Assembly: GCA_009760855.2 (NCBI GenBank)
Contig: WPIO01000010.1
Location: 5,424,501-5,488,500 of the forward strand
Source of the DNA: Cristatella mucedo
Lineage: Eukaryota > Bryozoa > Phylactolaemata > Cristatellidae
DNA: 64,000 nucleotides
Direction of reading: 5' to 3'
The notes below the pieces were generated by a model, which did no database searches, was not told the origin of the DNA, and was given only the letters and a program-made list of their open reading frames with translations. The translations under genes and the position numbers were made by a program. Positions 23,601 through 36,551 of this stretch are shown here, in pieces; position 1 is the first letter of the stretch, and every line of letters starts with the position of its first letter.

Positions 23601-26600
23601 CCGTGCATTTAGTTCGTATGCTCCCAAAGCCTAGAACTCCCTCCCGAACTGCGACAGAACATCCCCTGACCTGACCACATTTAAAAGGAACCTAAAACAC
23701 ACCTATTTAGGACAGCATTTAGTGGGTCCCTGTGATTCGTCCTTGATGTGCTTATGCGTGCTGGCACTGTGCATGCTGCCACTAACCACATTTGCATGCT
23801 GACCCTGTGCATGTCACCCCTAACCATATTATTCATTTTGTTTGTTTTTCATGCTTGATTTTACTTACCATTCAATTGCATTTCACTTTGCAGCAAATGT
23901 AGTTCGCCTAGAAAGAGATTATCTTCTCTGAGGGGGCTTTATCAAGTGCATTATTATTATTAAGTAACGTTCACTTGCTTAGTGTATCTTGCAACTTGGT
24001 GATAACAAGTTACGTTCTAATATTCATTGCTTGTCAAAGTGTCTATTCGTGTTCACTTGCAGAGGCACAGTCGATGGTGCCAGCATAGTCAGGCCGTACA
24101 CACCTGTCGACTGCAGCCCGGGAAGTTGCTCCTTTCAAGTGTTCATCAAAGTAAAGTTGCAAGCTACCGGCGGTTGAAATGAACGGCTGCATTTGCGAGC
24201 TGGCTCACGGTGCGACTCTTTTATTGTTTTCCTGCACCACTGTATTTCTGTGTGCACGTGGTGCTGAGTTTCATCGAGCGTTTCTTAATGTTGACTTGAT
24301 TGCTTAACTGTACTTGTGCCTGCATGGCCCAAAATGTTGTTCCTGTGTTCAATGCTTTGCTGCATGTAGCTTAGCTATGTTCACACTTTTTAGGAGGACG
24401 CGCTGTCTTGTAACGCTAGTTCCATCTTTATTCGATTGCTCAACTGATCATGCTGCCACAGTCGTACTCAGACGTGTGATGTTTGTGACCAGCTGATTAA
24501 GGCAGTCACTGTCGAACGTGCCGGGCTTTTCTTCTGCCTACCTTCTTTTTATAGTTTGTCGACTTCTGGTTGCACTTGTGGTGACATGCTGTTGCTCAAT
24601 TACAGCCTATGGTCCATGTCTTGCTTACCTCAGGTTCCCATTAGCACGTGACCTGTCAATGCCCCAGGGATTTCCTGGCAGCTGTTCTAGTAGTTCATAA
24701 TGCAATGGCAAGCTTCCTGCAAATATTGTTGCCCTGTGATAGTACCCTGGACTGTGTGTGTGTGTGTTGATGTTTTGGTTTGCAATTCTTGCATCTTGTT
24801 TGGCCATGAATGTGTGTGTGTGTGCGTGCGTTTGTACTACTGCGTGTGGCCACATCGTGCTGCATAGCGTAATCGCAACCAAGGTCTGCCCTAAAGTTGA
24901 ATTAGCTCCAGTCGCTCCTCATTTCATTTTTTGCAGATATACACTACGGGACTTATGTCATCTTATGTTAGAACATGGTCTGTCGGCACCGTAGTGGAAT
25001 GGCGAGGGCCTATCGGTGGATTCTTGTATACTCCAAATCAGGTTTGTTTGTATTGCATGAGAGTGCACAACCTCAGGAAATTGCGTGTATCGATTCGGCC
25101 CAATGTTCAGCTGTATGCTAGTGCTGGTCATGTTCAACCCTTGTAGGCATCTAAGCTCATCATGCTTGCTGCTGGGACCGGCATAGCACCTCTTGTTCGG
25201 CTAATCGAGTCCATACTGGACGATGAAGATGACGAGACCAGAATGGTGCTTATGTATGGTTGCAAGACGCAGGAGGACATTCTGATGCAATCTCGAGTTA
25301 GGACCTGGCAGAAGTACTGGAACTTCAGCGTTTGCTTCTTCTTAAGCGAGGTATTTCGAAATATGTCTTCACCGTATCTGCTCTCCCTCATGATGCCTGA
25401 GATGCTGCAGCAGCATGTGCTTTTCTTTTTAAAATCATTCAGTTATACATGTGCATACCTCTGTGCGTCACTTTGGTCCGACATTCTGATTCAGCCTCTC
25501 TAAGCTTGGCTGCACAAGGCCAATGCGATGAACATGACACCCAGGAGTGCTCTTGACAAGCATGCTCCCGTTTGCTCTATCCGTGTTCAAAGTCGTCGAG
25601 ATTGCTTTCAATTTACAAAAAAACTCCTTAAGATGTGCCATGTTAAGCGCAGGCTGGAACGTCTTTTCAAGAAATCGGGGTCTGATGCAGACCTAGTCAA
25701 TTTTAAAGACTTCCTTCGAGTTTACACCCAAAAGCTTAAAAAACCAGGGCTTCTTTTTTCATTAGAAAACTGAATTCCTGCCAGTCGGAAACTAAACAGA
25801 TTTATAAGACAGTAATTCATTTACTGGCCAATGCTGTCAGGTCTGACTCCCCAGATATTAAGGGCTCAGCCGAAAAGTTTTCAGCCTTCTTTGCTGAAAA
25901 AATTGTGCACGTTCGTGCCTCCATTAAGCCCCCTCCGACCAAAGCAATCGCCGTTCCTCAACCTGTGACCTTTCCTAAAAGGTTCTCTGATATTTCTGCC
26001 TGTGATGTGGCTGCCTTAATAAGGTCTAGCAAAAAGAGCTCGTCTCCTGAAGACCCTATACCTTCATCTCTGTGGTCTTCACTTGCAGACCAACTTAGCC
26101 CTGCCATAACCAAGATTTTTAATGCTTCTTTGGGAAAAGGGGTCGTCCCCAAGTCCTTCAAATCGGCAATCGTTAGACCTATTCTTAAAAAGCCTGGATT
26201 AGAGACAGAGGTCCTAACTATCGTCCAGTTTCCCTTCTTCCGTTCTTATCAAAGATTCTTGAAAAAATTGTTGCTAAGCAGCTAGTTGAACATATTGAAA
26301 ATAATAGAATGACAGAAGCATTTCAATCAGGTTTCAAGAGGCAGCACTCTACTGAAACTGCTCTCCTCCGTGTTACAATGACATTCTACATGGCAACGAC
26401 GACCGGAATGTAACTGCCCTAGCTCTGCTAGATCTGTCTGCTGCCTTCGACACCATTGATCACGAAGTTCTGCTCGAACGATTGAGAACAACGATCGGTC
26501 TGGCAGACGAAGCACTGGCCTGGTTTAAATCATACTTGTCTGATCGTGTTCAATCCGTGTCGTGTGGGGGTCAGGTCTCAGGCAAGAGAAGGGTCACCTG

Positions 26601-29600
26601 TGGAGTCCCTCAAGGGTCTGTACTTGGTCCCTTGCTGTTCTCCATTTATACACAACCTCTGGGAAAAGTGATTAAGGCCCATGGAATAGGATATCACTTC
26701 TATGCTGACGATACTCAGTTGTATTTGTCATTTAAACCGTCGGAATCTGCTGCAGCAACTGAGAAACTGAATGCTTGCCTTGCCGATATTCAATCCTGAA
26801 TGTCGAAACTTCCTGAAATTAAATGATGATAAAACCGAACTGCTTCTCATAGGACACCCTAAGCGTGTGGGTGGATTAAAAGGCTTTGCTGTTCTAATAG
26901 GTGATGATATTGTGCGACCATCCTCATGTGCTCAAAATTTAGGTGTCATTTTCGACAGCTGTCTCAATTTCAAAAGCTTTAATCAGAAGTCTGCCTCTAC
27001 AGCTAGCCATCACATCCGATCCCTATCCAAGATTAGGAGCTGTCTCCCACAGTGGCTTGTAAAAATTGAAACTAGCTCTTTAGTTCTTTCTTGGCTTGAT
27101 TATTGTAATTCCCGTTTGGCTGGGCTGCCAAAGAAAGCTATTAGACCACTGCAGCGGACTATGAATGTGGCTGCAAGGCTAGTCTTCAAGTACCAGCGGT
27201 TTGAGCACGTGTCTCCTTTGCTAAAAGAGCTAGGATGGATGCCGGTAGAGCAACGGATGCAGAACAAATTTCTTACGGTGACCCACAAGGCCCGCCACGG
27301 CTTGGCTCCTTCGTACCTAGCTGAACTGCTGCATTAGTTTCAGCCTGTTCGCACCCTCAGGTCCTGTGTGGACAATAAATTAGCTGTCCCATTCCTCCGC
27401 TTAAAGACAGTTGGCGACAGAAGCTTTAGCTCTGCAGGTCCTAGACTGTGGAACTTGCTTCCACAATTCTTACGCAACGACAACTAGTCTCCTACTGCCG
27501 ACAATGGCTCATCCTTTTCAGCAATCCTGAGCTGCTACTTCTATGCTACTCACTACCTCAACTGCTCTCCTGACTCTGCTATGCTTCCCACTTTCTCTTT
27601 GCTGCGTGAGACGAAGTCTGTTGGCTACCGAATGCGTACCGAAAGCCGCTTAGGCTGTGAGTGCGCTATACAAAACTCTCCTGCGTAACACCCACATGGT
27701 CTTTATGACTTTGTGGAGTTACTGACGGAGATACATTACAATGCTACTGTTGGTACCCTGCCCAAAAATATTACTCCAACCCGGACATGCCAATCGTACT
27801 GCCTGACTGACGGTACGGTATCAGTGCACTGGTCAGAAAGGAGTTATCTGCTTTCAAGTTAAAGATGTTCACCAGCTTAAAATTTATTTATAGCCTCAGG
27901 GGTGCAATGGTCAATGGACCTCGATGTTTGTTGGCTACTGAATTCTGTAGCATAGCTATGCCTAAAGCAATATTATTAGAGCTCGACTCTAGAGACTTGG
28001 AGAACTTTCAAAACTTCCACCCAGTCTCTCCTATTGCTGTTCCAACCGTAAACACTTGAACGAGCTAATCTCACACAACAGTACTTCAAACTTAGTAAAT
28101 TTCTTTTGATGTGAGAGCTTATCACTCCGCTGAGTCAGCATTCCTGTCAATGCTGACCTAGTTGGTCTCTCTGCTTGTATTGTTTGATCTCTCAAAAAAA
28201 ATTGATGCCATTCTTTTGTGAATTCCTATCATCTTATCCGGCACCACAATCCTATCATCGTTAATTGTCATCGTAAATTAAAAAGCTTTAGTGGAAACGT
28301 TCAAATGTCATCCTAGGGAGACTTATGAGACGTATGGCATATTCTAGGGCTCTGTGCTCGGTCTGCCTCTTTTCACAGTGCATCCTCTCCCTCTTGCCGA
28401 TATGATCGCCAAGCACAATCTAGGCTTTCTTTCGAATGTAGATGACATAACAGTTGTACTTATGCCTGATCTCTCCCTGCCCTCCAGGATATCAAACTCT
28501 CTTGATTGCCTTGCTGCAGACATTTGCACCTGACTTGATGGCATAGAGCTTTCTCTAATTTAATAACAGTAAAGCCACCTTACTAGTTATGGGAAACCTA
28601 GTGTTACTCAGAAATAGGAAAGCCTAACCCTCAAAATGAATTCGGGCGAATATGTTTTATTGCATCTGCGAGCAATCTGGGTTATCTATTCCAAAAAGTT
28701 CTGTCATGAGATGACCACATCAGCTCTCCTGTTAAGTCTGATGTCTTGCAACCACTTTCCTTTGATACAATTTGGTCATACAAAAGTAAGGATAGGACAG
28801 CTTAGCTGGTCCATATATTTGTGACACTCCGTCTAGACTCGTTTTGCTTTTCATTGGCAGGTTGGCAAGCCTTTGCAACGAGAAGCTTACGGTTGGTGCA
28901 AAAATCAGCAGTTAGGCTTGTTTGTCGTGAATGTCACAACTGCCTCATTGCATCCTTTCTCACCTACCAGTGCGGGCTCCCTGTCAAGCAGCTCATCAAC
29001 TAAAAGTGTCTATCACTTACTTTTATAGTTCCTTTCATTCTCTTTTGCCAGCCTACCTATCGGAAATCCATGGACCTCCGGCTTCCCATCAATTCGTTTA
29101 ACTGGGCCTCTAACCAACTTCAAATTGATTGGAGACTGTGCCTCAGTTGGTATAATCATAAAGCCTAAAAATTCACTTCTGTCAACTGGGGTCTCGACAT
29201 CCCATGGCTTGACGAATTTAAAATTAACCAAAAACTCACCTGTTCCTCACAGTTATTGGTCCCTCGGTGTGAATTGTTCCGTGTGTCCATATGCTTGCTT
29301 ATACTGAGCATGATGTCATTAATCAATTAAAATGCATACTTTCCGGCATATGCAAAGGTGCCTAAAAAGGGATCTAGTTCTCTTAGTGTGCTGTACAATC
29401 ATTGTTTTTATTATGATTATTTTTATTAGGAGCAGCTGTTGACCGATCGACTTCCTTACGGTATGGATGCAGTTGAAGGTCGAATCACCAAAGAGGCATT
29501 GTCTGCAGAGCTTTTTGGTGGCAGGATACGCATCCTTGTCTGCGGCTCCAAAGCATTCAATGCTACCATGCTATCCTATGCAGAGGAACTGGGCACAGAG

Positions 29601-29624
29601 CGCAGCCAGGTGCACGTGTTTTAA
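17420..29624 (+). CDS. CYB5RL: NADH-cytochrome b5 reductase-like protein, complete, 6 exons
   Basis: Exons 17420-17615, 18487-18643, 24063-24150, 24937-25041, 25147-25350 and 29430-29624 sum to 945 nt, that is 314 residues plus TAA, and every phase matches. The N-terminus carries a Cys-rich oxidoreductase-like motif (CCGSGC...C) of the kind fused to the reductase in animal CYB5RL. Then follow the FAD-binding half (GQH, RPYTP, GLMSSY, WRGPIGG) and the NADH-binding half ([16 protein letters not shown]), ending in VHVF. Family role: FAD carries electrons from NADH to a one-electron acceptor; the substrate of CYB5RL is not well established. There is no obvious membrane anchor or heme domain, which argues against CYB5R4. 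Length agrees with human CYB5RL as I remember it (about 315 residues). Confidence 0.92.
17616..18486. other. CYB5RL intron 1
   Basis: ORF-rich, with open frames on both strands (for example 17689-18027), but splice phases show it is skipped. No repeat recognised. Confidence 0.5.
18487..18643 (+). CDS. CYB5RL: CYB5RL exon 2, start of FAD domain
   Basis: Acceptor CAATTTCAG|AC completes an Asp codon with the G of exon 1. It encodes LSPDAYSLF, then the beta strand CYLFTFQAV and GIGQHLILR, the usual opening of a ferredoxin-reductase FAD barrel. Donor TTGAG|GTAAGC in phase 2. Confidence 0.92.
18644..20324. other. CYB5RL intron 2, unique-looking part
   Basis: No gene, repeat partner or long tract seen. 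Confidence 0.45.
20325..20960 (-). mobile_element. LINE A remnant, old, reverse
   Basis: TAATAATAATTACATTGC tail, then TTTCTTTTTTAATTT..GTTCCAGGCTTTGG..AAGGATTTGAGGTTCG, the reverse of the LINE A C-terminal region, clearly more diverged than A1-A3. Confidence 0.65.
21245..21347 (+). mobile_element. LINE A 3' tail, forward
   Basis: CCCTTTGCAGCAAATATAAA, GCGCCTAGAAAGAGATTGAG, GCTTTATCAAGTGC, (ATT)n. Only the last 100 bp of an element. Confidence 0.85.
21480..23965 (+). mobile_element. LINE A copy A2, longest copy
   Basis: Begins inside the endonuclease-RT linker ([17 protein letters not shown]; later [10 protein letters not shown] after a frameshift) and runs through [58 protein letters not shown]. 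It then has a frameshift before [11 protein letters not shown] and a TAA near 22940. The C-terminal domain and a 3' end in (ATT)n follow. It is non-functional. It sits in CYB5RL intron 2 in gene orientation and ends about 100 bp before exon 3. A faint duplication (AAGTgAtGTcC / AAGTaAcGTtC) may mark the target site. Confidence 0.92.
24063..24150 (+). CDS. CYB5RL: CYB5RL exon 3, RPYTP flavin motif
   Basis: Acceptor CACTTGCAG|A, donor AAA|GTAAAG. It contains [10 protein letters not shown], the flavin-contacting RxYTP signature, and the strand FQVFIK. A 2.5-kb LINE A copy ends only about 100 bp before this exon. Confidence 0.93.
24151..24936. other. CYB5RL intron 3
   Basis: T-rich intron with two short GT runs (near 24753 and 24810). 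Nothing else seen. Confidence 0.55.
24937..25041 (+). CDS. CYB5RL: CYB5RL exon 4, FAD-phosphate region
   Basis: Acceptor TTTTTTGCAG|ATA, donor CAG|GTTTGT; 35 codons in phase 0. It contains TTGLMSSYV (pyrophosphate-binding GxMS) and [10 protein letters not shown], the strand closing the barrel. Confidence 0.93.
25147..25350 (+). CDS. CYB5RL: CYB5RL exon 5, NADH-binding GTGIAP
   Basis: Acceptor CCCTTGTAG|GCA, donor [27 protein letters not shown] is the nucleotide-binding turn and helix of the NADH lobe, followed by [14 protein letters not shown]. The intron before it is only 105 bp. Confidence 0.94.
25510..27750 (+). mobile_element. LINE B copy B1
   Basis: A different CR1/L2-like LINE: linker with [19 protein letters not shown] blocks [64 protein letters not shown], and C-terminal [12 protein letters not shown]. 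Several frameshifts and stops. The 3' end has GCTTAGGCTG..GTGCGCTATACAAAACTC and then a TACATTAC-like end. 5'-truncated, in CYB5RL intron 5. Confidence 0.92.
28075..29429 (+). mobile_element. LINE A copy A11, decayed, abutting CYB5RL exon 6
   Basis: Remnants in order: CACTCCGCTGAGTCAGCATT, an RT piece (CCCTCTTGCCGATATGATCG..AAGCACAATCTAGGC), C-terminal CTTGTTTGTCGTGAATG, then at 29350-29429 the tail GGTGCCTAAAAAGGGATC..AGTTCTCTTAGTGTGCTG..ATTATGATTATTTTTATTAG. The last AG is the splice acceptor of the gene. Confidence 0.8.
29430..29624 (+). CDS. CYB5RL: CYB5RL last exon with stop
   Basis: It encodes a GRITKEAL segment, then [17 protein letters not shown] (the CGxxxF element near the nicotinamide) and ends VHVF-TAA. 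The aromatic C-terminus is typical of b5 reductases. The acceptor TTTTTATTAG|GAG lies at the end of a LINE A 3' tail (see the LINE at 28075-29429). Confidence 0.92.
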   Translation, partial: EQLLTDRLPYGMDAVEGRITKEALSAELFGGRIRILVCGSKAFNATMLSYAEELGTERSQVHVF

Positions 29625-30887
29625 AGTTGGCTCAGTATGTCTCAACTTGCAGCAGATTGTGTTGCTTCCATACCTCTTAAACGATGAGACTTGGTGCTTT
29701 GTTTTTCACCAACTCGACACGGCAGACTTTACTGTATCATACAGCAGCTCATTCGTAGTATTGATGTTTGCATGCGTCATTGACCTCGTGGATATGTGCT
29801 CGTGTGACTTCATCTGGCTCTGCAAAAGCCGATAGAAATTGGTCTGGCCTAGGTCCACTGGCCTCGGTTCAGTATTGCCCGAAACGGCAGCTCTGCATGC
29901 AGGCTCAAATCCTCAGGAGGCCCTTCATCAGTGCTGCAAGTGTTTGATATTTGTCTATATTTTGGCATTGCTGCTGCCCACTGAAGTCAGTATTGTGAAT
30001 AATTTGCAGGTAGCATGGCAACTATGACCTTATACAGTGCATTGAGTGGTTTCTCCTGTTGCCAATTTGTCAATAATTTGTTTACTTAACTTTCCGACCG
30101 AGCCAGTTTTCATTAATGGCTAGGAGTCGCACGTAGGGGTCCTGTATCGAAACTAATGAAAACATATCGACCTAGCTACCGGTCATCCATCGCTACGATT
30201 CAGAGACGTTCGCTACCTTTAATTCATGCCAGCAGTGAGCTATTCAGGATTGCCTGCTGCAAAATTTAGCCTTTTTGAATACTTAGTCGAAACGAAGGGC
30301 CAGCTAGCACCGTACCCTGTAGCTAGCACTTCGCCTCCGGGAAAACACTGGGTAGAGTTGTTGCATTATCAAAGCAGAGTGCATAGAGAGGTCAGAATTG
30401 CTTTGCATTATTAATTGGTAGTTGCTCTCTCGACAATATGTTACTCATCCTCACAAAGAGGTGTTGAACGGCGTTGCACAAATGTAGGTTTGATTAGACT
30501 TGTGTGCCATACTTATCATGGGGCTGAGGTACTGCTACTTCAGGTCCAGGTTGTGGTAATAGCTAGATTTCACGACCCAGGTCTTGAGTTGGAGTCCTGA
30601 AGCAAGAAATCTTGTATTGCCCACTGCAAGCCAATGTGGTAGTTTTTTGGGGTCTTTGGACACTTTATAGATAACACTGTCGAGTCAGACGACCCTTATT
30701 CTTTACTGTTTTCTGATTCATTCCCGACTTTACGACAGCTACCTTAGCCAAAAAACAAGCTTGCATCTCTCAGCATATCCTTGGTCTACGTGATCCCTCT
30801 TTAATAATCTTGTCCTTTGCCGTAAGCATGAATGCTATTAACATTCATCTGTGCTTCCTTTCCAGTCTGTACAGTGTCTAGAGATTT
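29625..30887. other. Downstream of CYB5RL
   Basis: The 3' untranslated region must begin here. No clear AATAAA close to the stop, no ORF with motifs, no repeat recognised up to the LINE tail. Confidence 0.4.
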
Positions 30888-31150
30888 AATAATAATAATA
30901 ATACATTTGATGTAGCACCCTCAGAGAACTCAAATCTCTTTTTAGGCACTTTGCATTGGCTGCAAAGGAAGTCCGATCGAATGGTTAGTGGTAGCTTGCT
31001 CTATAAACAACAATACTAACATGGTTAAGGGTGACCTGCACAGGGTCAGCATGCAAGCTTGGTTAGTGGCAGCATGCAAGCTTGGTTAGTGGCAGCATGC
31101 AGAGTCAATATGCATAAGCACATAAAAGACGAATTACAGGGTTTGTTTAT
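30888..31150 (-). mobile_element. LINE A 3' end, reverse (left arm)
   Basis: TAATAATAATAATACATTTG tail, then the reversed 3' UTR. A perfect 23-nt tandem duplication at 31048-31093 (unit starts AGCATGCAAGC) lies inside it. Confidence 0.85.
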
Positions 31151-31265
31151 CAAGCATGATATTACTCACCATTCAATTGCATTTCCCTTTGCGGTAAATG
31201 TAAAGCGCCTAGAAAGAGATTGCGTTCTCTGAGGGTGCCCGTATCAAGTGCATTACTATTATTAG
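31150..31265 (+). mobile_element. LINE A 3' end, forward (right arm)
   Basis: CAAGCATGATATTACTCACC, AAAGCGCCTAGAAAGAGATT, AAGTGCATTACTATTATTAG. It faces the preceding copy directly, so the two 3' hairpin sequences form an inverted repeat. Confidence 0.85.
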
Positions 31266-31626
31266 ATGATAGGGTTAGCATTTAGTGCTCTTGGTGTTTT
31301 GCCTTTCATAAACTTATTATTTGCTATTATCCTTGATCCCTAATCAGTTTGCCTTGTATCTGTTGCTCTGACATACCACTATTGCCTTAGGCTGAATGTA
31401 GTGAGCTCTGCTCACAGCCAGAGCACAGCAGCTGTCTGGTTGCTGCCTGCCTCAGTCAGCTTACTGGTGGCTTTGTAAGTGAGCATGGAACCGTCATGCT
31501 GTTAAAGTTATTACTTGCAGCACATAAGCTTTGATTGTGCTTGTTGATCACAGATCTTGTGACCAAGCTATCCCTGACGTCTAGTGGGCATTAGGAGAAA
31601 AGCAGAGCTAGCTCCCACAACAGGCT

Positions 31627-32063
31627 TGTGAGGGAACATGACTCTGCAGCCTGCAAGCACTGGGTGGAGACCGTACGAGGGGTCAGACTGCCTAAGCAGC
31701 CACAGGCTTACTAGTTATGGAGGTTGGACTCGCCAGATGACTCGGCAGTCCTGTGCCAAAATCCAGGCATTGGTGGGATCTGTGGGGACATCCATCGACC
31801 ACAAGCAGGGACCAGCTGTCGGGCTGGTTCTGATCGAACAATAGCTCGACAGTGCAAAACCAACATCAATCATGCATGGAATATAGGGGCTGCCGAAGGA
31901 GTATGAGGGAGGGAGGGCGAGATCTCTCGACAGCAGCCGTCTTGAGTCTAGACTGGGCTTGGCCAGGGTGGTTTGGAGAATAAAGTGTTTGGTGTTCGAG
32001 CCAGCAGGCTTGTTGCTCGGTCTCCCTTCCCAGCCCGACAACATGTCGCATGGAGGGTTGTCA
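31627..32063 (+). mobile_element. Solo LTR, copy 2
   Basis: TGTGAGGGAACATG start, GAATATAGGGGC in place of the TATA box, AATAAAGTG, end GGGTTGTCA. Flanks AGGCT/CAGGG do not give a clean duplication, though CAGGC one base out is close. Decayed relative to copy 1. Confidence 0.82.
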
Positions 32064-32108
32064 CAGGGCCGAGAAACAACCTACACATAAATATTTCTTT
32101 CGTGTTCC

Positions 32109-32133
32109 TCTCTCTCTCTCTCTCTCTCTCTCC
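32109..32133 (+). repeat. (CT)n microsatellite
   Basis: About 25 bp of CT just after solo LTR copy 2. Confidence 0.85.
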
Positions 32134-32441
32134 CCATTCAGAGATTGGTGGCCAACCCTAGTGCATATTCTGCTCGGTGTACTGTTCCAGTTAAAAGGTG
32201 CTGCTGCCAAGTGGCTACTGCTGCTGCTGTACACTGAGACTCGTACTACCAGGTGCGCACAAGAGGGAGCTCTCGAAAGTGTGCCCCCATGTTTGCAAAT
32301 ACAGATGCAAATGGAAAGCCGTATGGCCCTAGATGTTAGCCTCACGTCGAGGTGCCCTATAAGCCTCTTTAATGGCAAGCTAGAAGTTGAATGATAACCA
32401 CTCAGGCTTCTGCTGCTAATGGGCATCAGGTGATCTCATTC

Positions 32442-32445
<4 letters not shown>

Positions 32446-32537
<92 letters not shown>
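32446..32537 (+). repeat. (CA)n microsatellite
   Basis: 46 pure CA units. Confidence 0.97.
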
Positions 32538-32538
<1 letters not shown>

Positions 32539-32649
32539 ACTGGCATACTCACACAGAAATAGGGAGAGCCGGCAGCATAACCCAACTGTTAGAGTAGCTC
32601 TCTTGGTGATTTTTCGTGCATAACGTAGCTTCTAGATGCGCTTGCAGTT

Positions 32650-32910
32650 TTAGGGTCTGGCTAAAAAAGGCTGCTTGACCTGCTTGGCATCCAGGTTTGG
32701 CTCCAGATGAGAGTTATCATCTTTTAAAGAAAACTCAGCTTTCTTACACGGGCTGTTAAAGATATAATTACTTTTAAGTTTGCTTAAAGATACCGATATC
32801 ATGCTGGGCGAAGTTTCACGATCTCCCGTGGGGTTGCCATGCTGTATGGATTCTTCTAGGCGGCTGGCTACAGGTGAGTGTAGTGGCAAGCTCTTTTTCA
32901 AATCGGGCAT
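32650..32910 (-). CDS. Unassigned small ORF, 86 codons
   Basis: The minus-strand ORF opens MPDLKKSLPLHS and includes SLSKLKSNYIFNSP and FSLKDDNSHLEP. Its composition is protein-like (Lys, Ser, Asp mix) but no domain is recognised. It lies just past a long (CA)n tract and a solo LTR, so an element-derived ORF is possible. On the plus strand CTACAG|GTGAGTG at about 32876 looks like a good splice donor, which would be an alternative reading. Confidence 0.2.
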   Translation of the reverse strand: MPDLKKSLPLHSPVASRLEESIQHGNPTGDRETSPSMISVSLSKLKSNYIFNSPCKKAEFSLKDDNSHLEPNLDAKQVKQPFLARP

Positions 32911-33099
32911 CTCAACTTTCTACCGGAGATTTTTGACCGTTCATGACGGTACGAAGATATATAGTGAGTTATTTAATAGGCTACCGTTTGTTTTTAGACA
33001 TCTAACGATATTGTGTAGACGTGGTGGGAGCTAATCAGTCATACAGCTGAGGGTTAGGCACTTTAGCCGCTTTAGGGTCTATCTCTGCAGGGCCTGAGT

Positions 33100-34776
33100 G
33101 CCTCGGGAGGTGCTTTAAAAGCTTTACTTGTGACGCCCCTTCGATGCTCTAGATCAAATTTAGTGTCGTAGGGGCTCCAGTACCTTGAGTAGGGGCTCAA
33201 GTATCTGGAGAGATATTGCATTTTGCTCTAAACTTTATTTTATTGGCTGCTTACTAGTAGTTATGTTAGGGTACCAACCATGCCGAGACACTACAGTTTC
33301 TTAATATCCCAGGTTGCTCTGGCTATACACAGCAGTCATTCTGAATGGAAAACGTATTTCCAATAAGATGCTAGAGCTCTAGATGTGTTCATAGTCAACC
33401 TTCCAGCTGAGGTCGGATAGCTGTAATTAGTGTGTTTAGCATTCCGTGAGCACGACCAGTCAATTATATAGTTCCCTTATTCCTCTGAATAGAACATAGC
33501 AATTGGTGCACAGCTGAGCTACGATAAAGAAACTGCATCCTCGTGGCTTTGGATACTCAACCACTCAATAGTTGGATTCGGTGCAATCACAAGGAATCGA
33601 ATGTTCTTCCAGCTTGTTAGGGCTGTGCGAATACCTAAAATAGCTCATGACATCGTTCTCTGTGATACTGCTGTTGCGTTTTTTCAATGTGTTTGCTTTG
33701 CTCTGAAAATGACCTTGTTATGTGCCTGGACATTGGCATAGGCCTATAAATAGGCACGGCTAAGTTCATCAAGGTAGGCATAGGTCGCATATGCATTGAT
33801 GCAAGTATGTCAGTACTGGCCAGAACGAAATAATGTCGTTAGCATAATCATTGTTGCAAATAAGAATGCCGTAGAAGGATTCTCTAGCCCTGGGTTACTG
33901 ACATACTATAGGGGCAGCTTGGGTGTTAGCTTTTGCCTGTGGGTGGAGTTTGGCAAGTTCAAACGTGCACAGTTGCACGCCACAGTGCCCATCAAATGTT
34001 GGCTACGGCGAGCTGGTGTTCATGGACAACGTGCCAGTCACTAACAAACAAAAGAATCCCACTGCCCGATTCCCTTGGTAATAAGCAATTGCTTCATTTT
34101 GCTGTGACACTTTGAGTGCTTGTATTTATGGTCTGCCCTTTACTACCATTTGGTTTCTCCTGTTATTTTCTGGCGATTGCTAGTGGCCTGCATAACTGGA
34201 ACTAGATTGGTCTTGTAGGAAATACCGTACCTATTATTCTCGGTTACGCAGGTAATCTCGGAGAAGACTTGCATAGAAAAACAGAGGTAAAATAGTGCAA
34301 TCTGAGAATTCTGCCAGAGAAGCTGTCGTGCCCCGGGGGGGGGGCAATGACGTCATAAGTCGTGTTATTTTGGTCAACTGTGTTGCGATTTCTTGTCGTC
34401 AAAACGTGGCGTTCCTGCCACTTGCCAAAACCGACAGCTAGGGAAAGTGTTATATTCTTATCATAGTATTGAAATGAACTTTTCAATTTTAAAGTCTATC
34501 GACTCTTTGGTTCCATCAGTGTTATGGCTGCTGCAAGAGAGCACGTGGGTCGTCGTATTTAGGTGCATCCATGGGCTAGCCTAAACTCCGATTTCAAAGC
34601 GAAACAGTGAAATAGTTGCCACCAGTACTAGTGAAAACAATAACACTCCATACCGTGTAACCATAGTACAAACATAGGCCATATCATCATCTAGAGCTGT
34701 GTTCGACAGAATACAGCCAATGGCAATTCGAAGATACAACTTCACCGGTAACAATGCCCGAAAAAGCGAAGCTGTA
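33100..34776. other. Intergenic between CYB5RL and SMPDL3, nothing recognised
   Basis: Unique-looking. A run of nine G at 34336 and short ORFs without motifs. Confidence 0.45.
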
Positions 34777-36345
<1,569 letters not shown>

Positions 36346-36524
36346 CTGCGTGCACTGGTGTTGTTGGAGTTCTTCGAAGTAGGAGCTTGTCTCATAGCCG
36401 GGCTGCAATTGGAATTGGTACATGTTGGTTCACCTTGGACAGTGACAGTTCACAGAGCTTGAGCTCAAGTTTTCCGCCGAGCAGAAAAATGTGGAATGAA
36501 GAAACGTCTTCATTGATTTAAACA

Positions 36525-36551
36525 GTGTGTGTGTGTGTGTGTGTGTGTGTC
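36525..36551 (+). repeat. (GT)n microsatellite
   Basis: 13 GT units. Confidence 0.93.
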
